55,912 bases of DNA from Paracoccaceae bacterium. GTDB lineage: Bacteria; Pseudomonadota; Alphaproteobacteria; Rhodobacterales; Rhodobacteraceae. Under the pieces are notes generated by a model that was not told where the DNA came from, made no database searches, and saw only the letters and a program-made list of their open reading frames with translations. This document shows, piece by piece, positions 55,858-55,912 of the stretch (the stretch's first letter is position 1; each line of letters opens with the position of its first letter). Both the position numbers and the translations under genes were made by a program. The stretch covers positions 1-55,912 of the forward strand of contig JAPOXR010000018.1 in the NCBI GenBank assembly GCA_026706985.1. Direction: 5' to 3'.

Positions 55858-55912
55858 CAGGGCTATCGCGTTTGGATTTTTCCGGGTTTGGCGTCCTTTG
55901 CGAGGTTCGATG
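55858..55912 (-). mobile_element. second ISAs1 copy, 3' end only (cut by the window edge)
   Basis: 55 bases identical, as reverse complement, to the right end of the ISAs1 element at 38548-38602. They include the inverted repeat starting CAGGGCTATCGCG and the last 16 transposase codons plus stop (stop at 55863). The transposase would read on the minus strand towards pheT. The rest lies outside the window. Confidence 0.92.

Overview
The window looks like chromosomal DNA of a GC-rich alphaproteobacterium. Pointers are a Mic60/mitofilin gene next to a HemY-type TPR protein, alphaproteobacterial-style AddB/AddA, a DUF3572 protein, a SCO protein, a MobB-MoeA fusion and a non-pyrrolysine MttB-family protein. 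I cannot name a genus. There are no rRNA or tRNA genes and no CRISPR array that I can see. The right edge falls inside an insertion sequence that also occurs in full at 37.4-38.6 kb, so the end of the window may be a repeat-induced contig end.

Left part (0-10.4 kb): a ribbon-helix-helix protein, then hemY and mic60 on the minus strand, and hemD next to tsaD. The hem/mic60 block is interrupted by about 4.9 kb holding an SDR, two P-loop ATPases, a RelBE-type toxin-antitoxin pair and a decayed second copy of the hemD 3' end. No hemC is visible.

Core part (10.4-37 kb): an EVE protein, ahcY, an HD hydrolase and a SCO protein, then a tightly packed plus-strand run tsaE-amgK-murU-addB-addA-trxA (t6A tRNA modification, peptidoglycan sugar recycling, double-strand break repair, thiol redox). 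A divergent circularly permuted ATP-grasp gene and a transglutaminase gene follow. They are separated by a 22/66-bp tandem repeat array and a DUF4143 ATPase. Then come a fatty acid hydroxylase, folC, accD, a glycerophosphodiester phosphodiesterase, ilvD, fadH, an iron-type alcohol dehydrogenase and a DUF3883 protein.

Accessory part (37-45.7 kb): an ISAs1-family element with clear terminal repeats and a 9-bp target duplication, remnants of IS3-like and IS630 transposases and a probable IS21-type terminus, a Phd/VapC-type pair, a RelE/HigA-type pair, and pieces of a plasmid replication initiator and a primase-like gene. About 220 bp of the 5' region of an SMP-30 gene is directly duplicated and brackets the RelE/HigA pair and the plasmid debris. 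Beside it lies a 571-residue methyltransferase-HNH nuclease fusion, the most unusual intact gene here.

Right part (45.7-55.9 kb): a molybdenum-cofactor/formate dehydrogenase maturation operon fdhD-mobA-mobB/moeA, a HipA N-domain-like gene broken at a T7 run, a Phd antitoxin with an internally deleted VapC, DUF3572, a HAD phosphatase, an mttB-like gene and pheT. The second ISAs1 copy ends 80 bp upstream of pheT.
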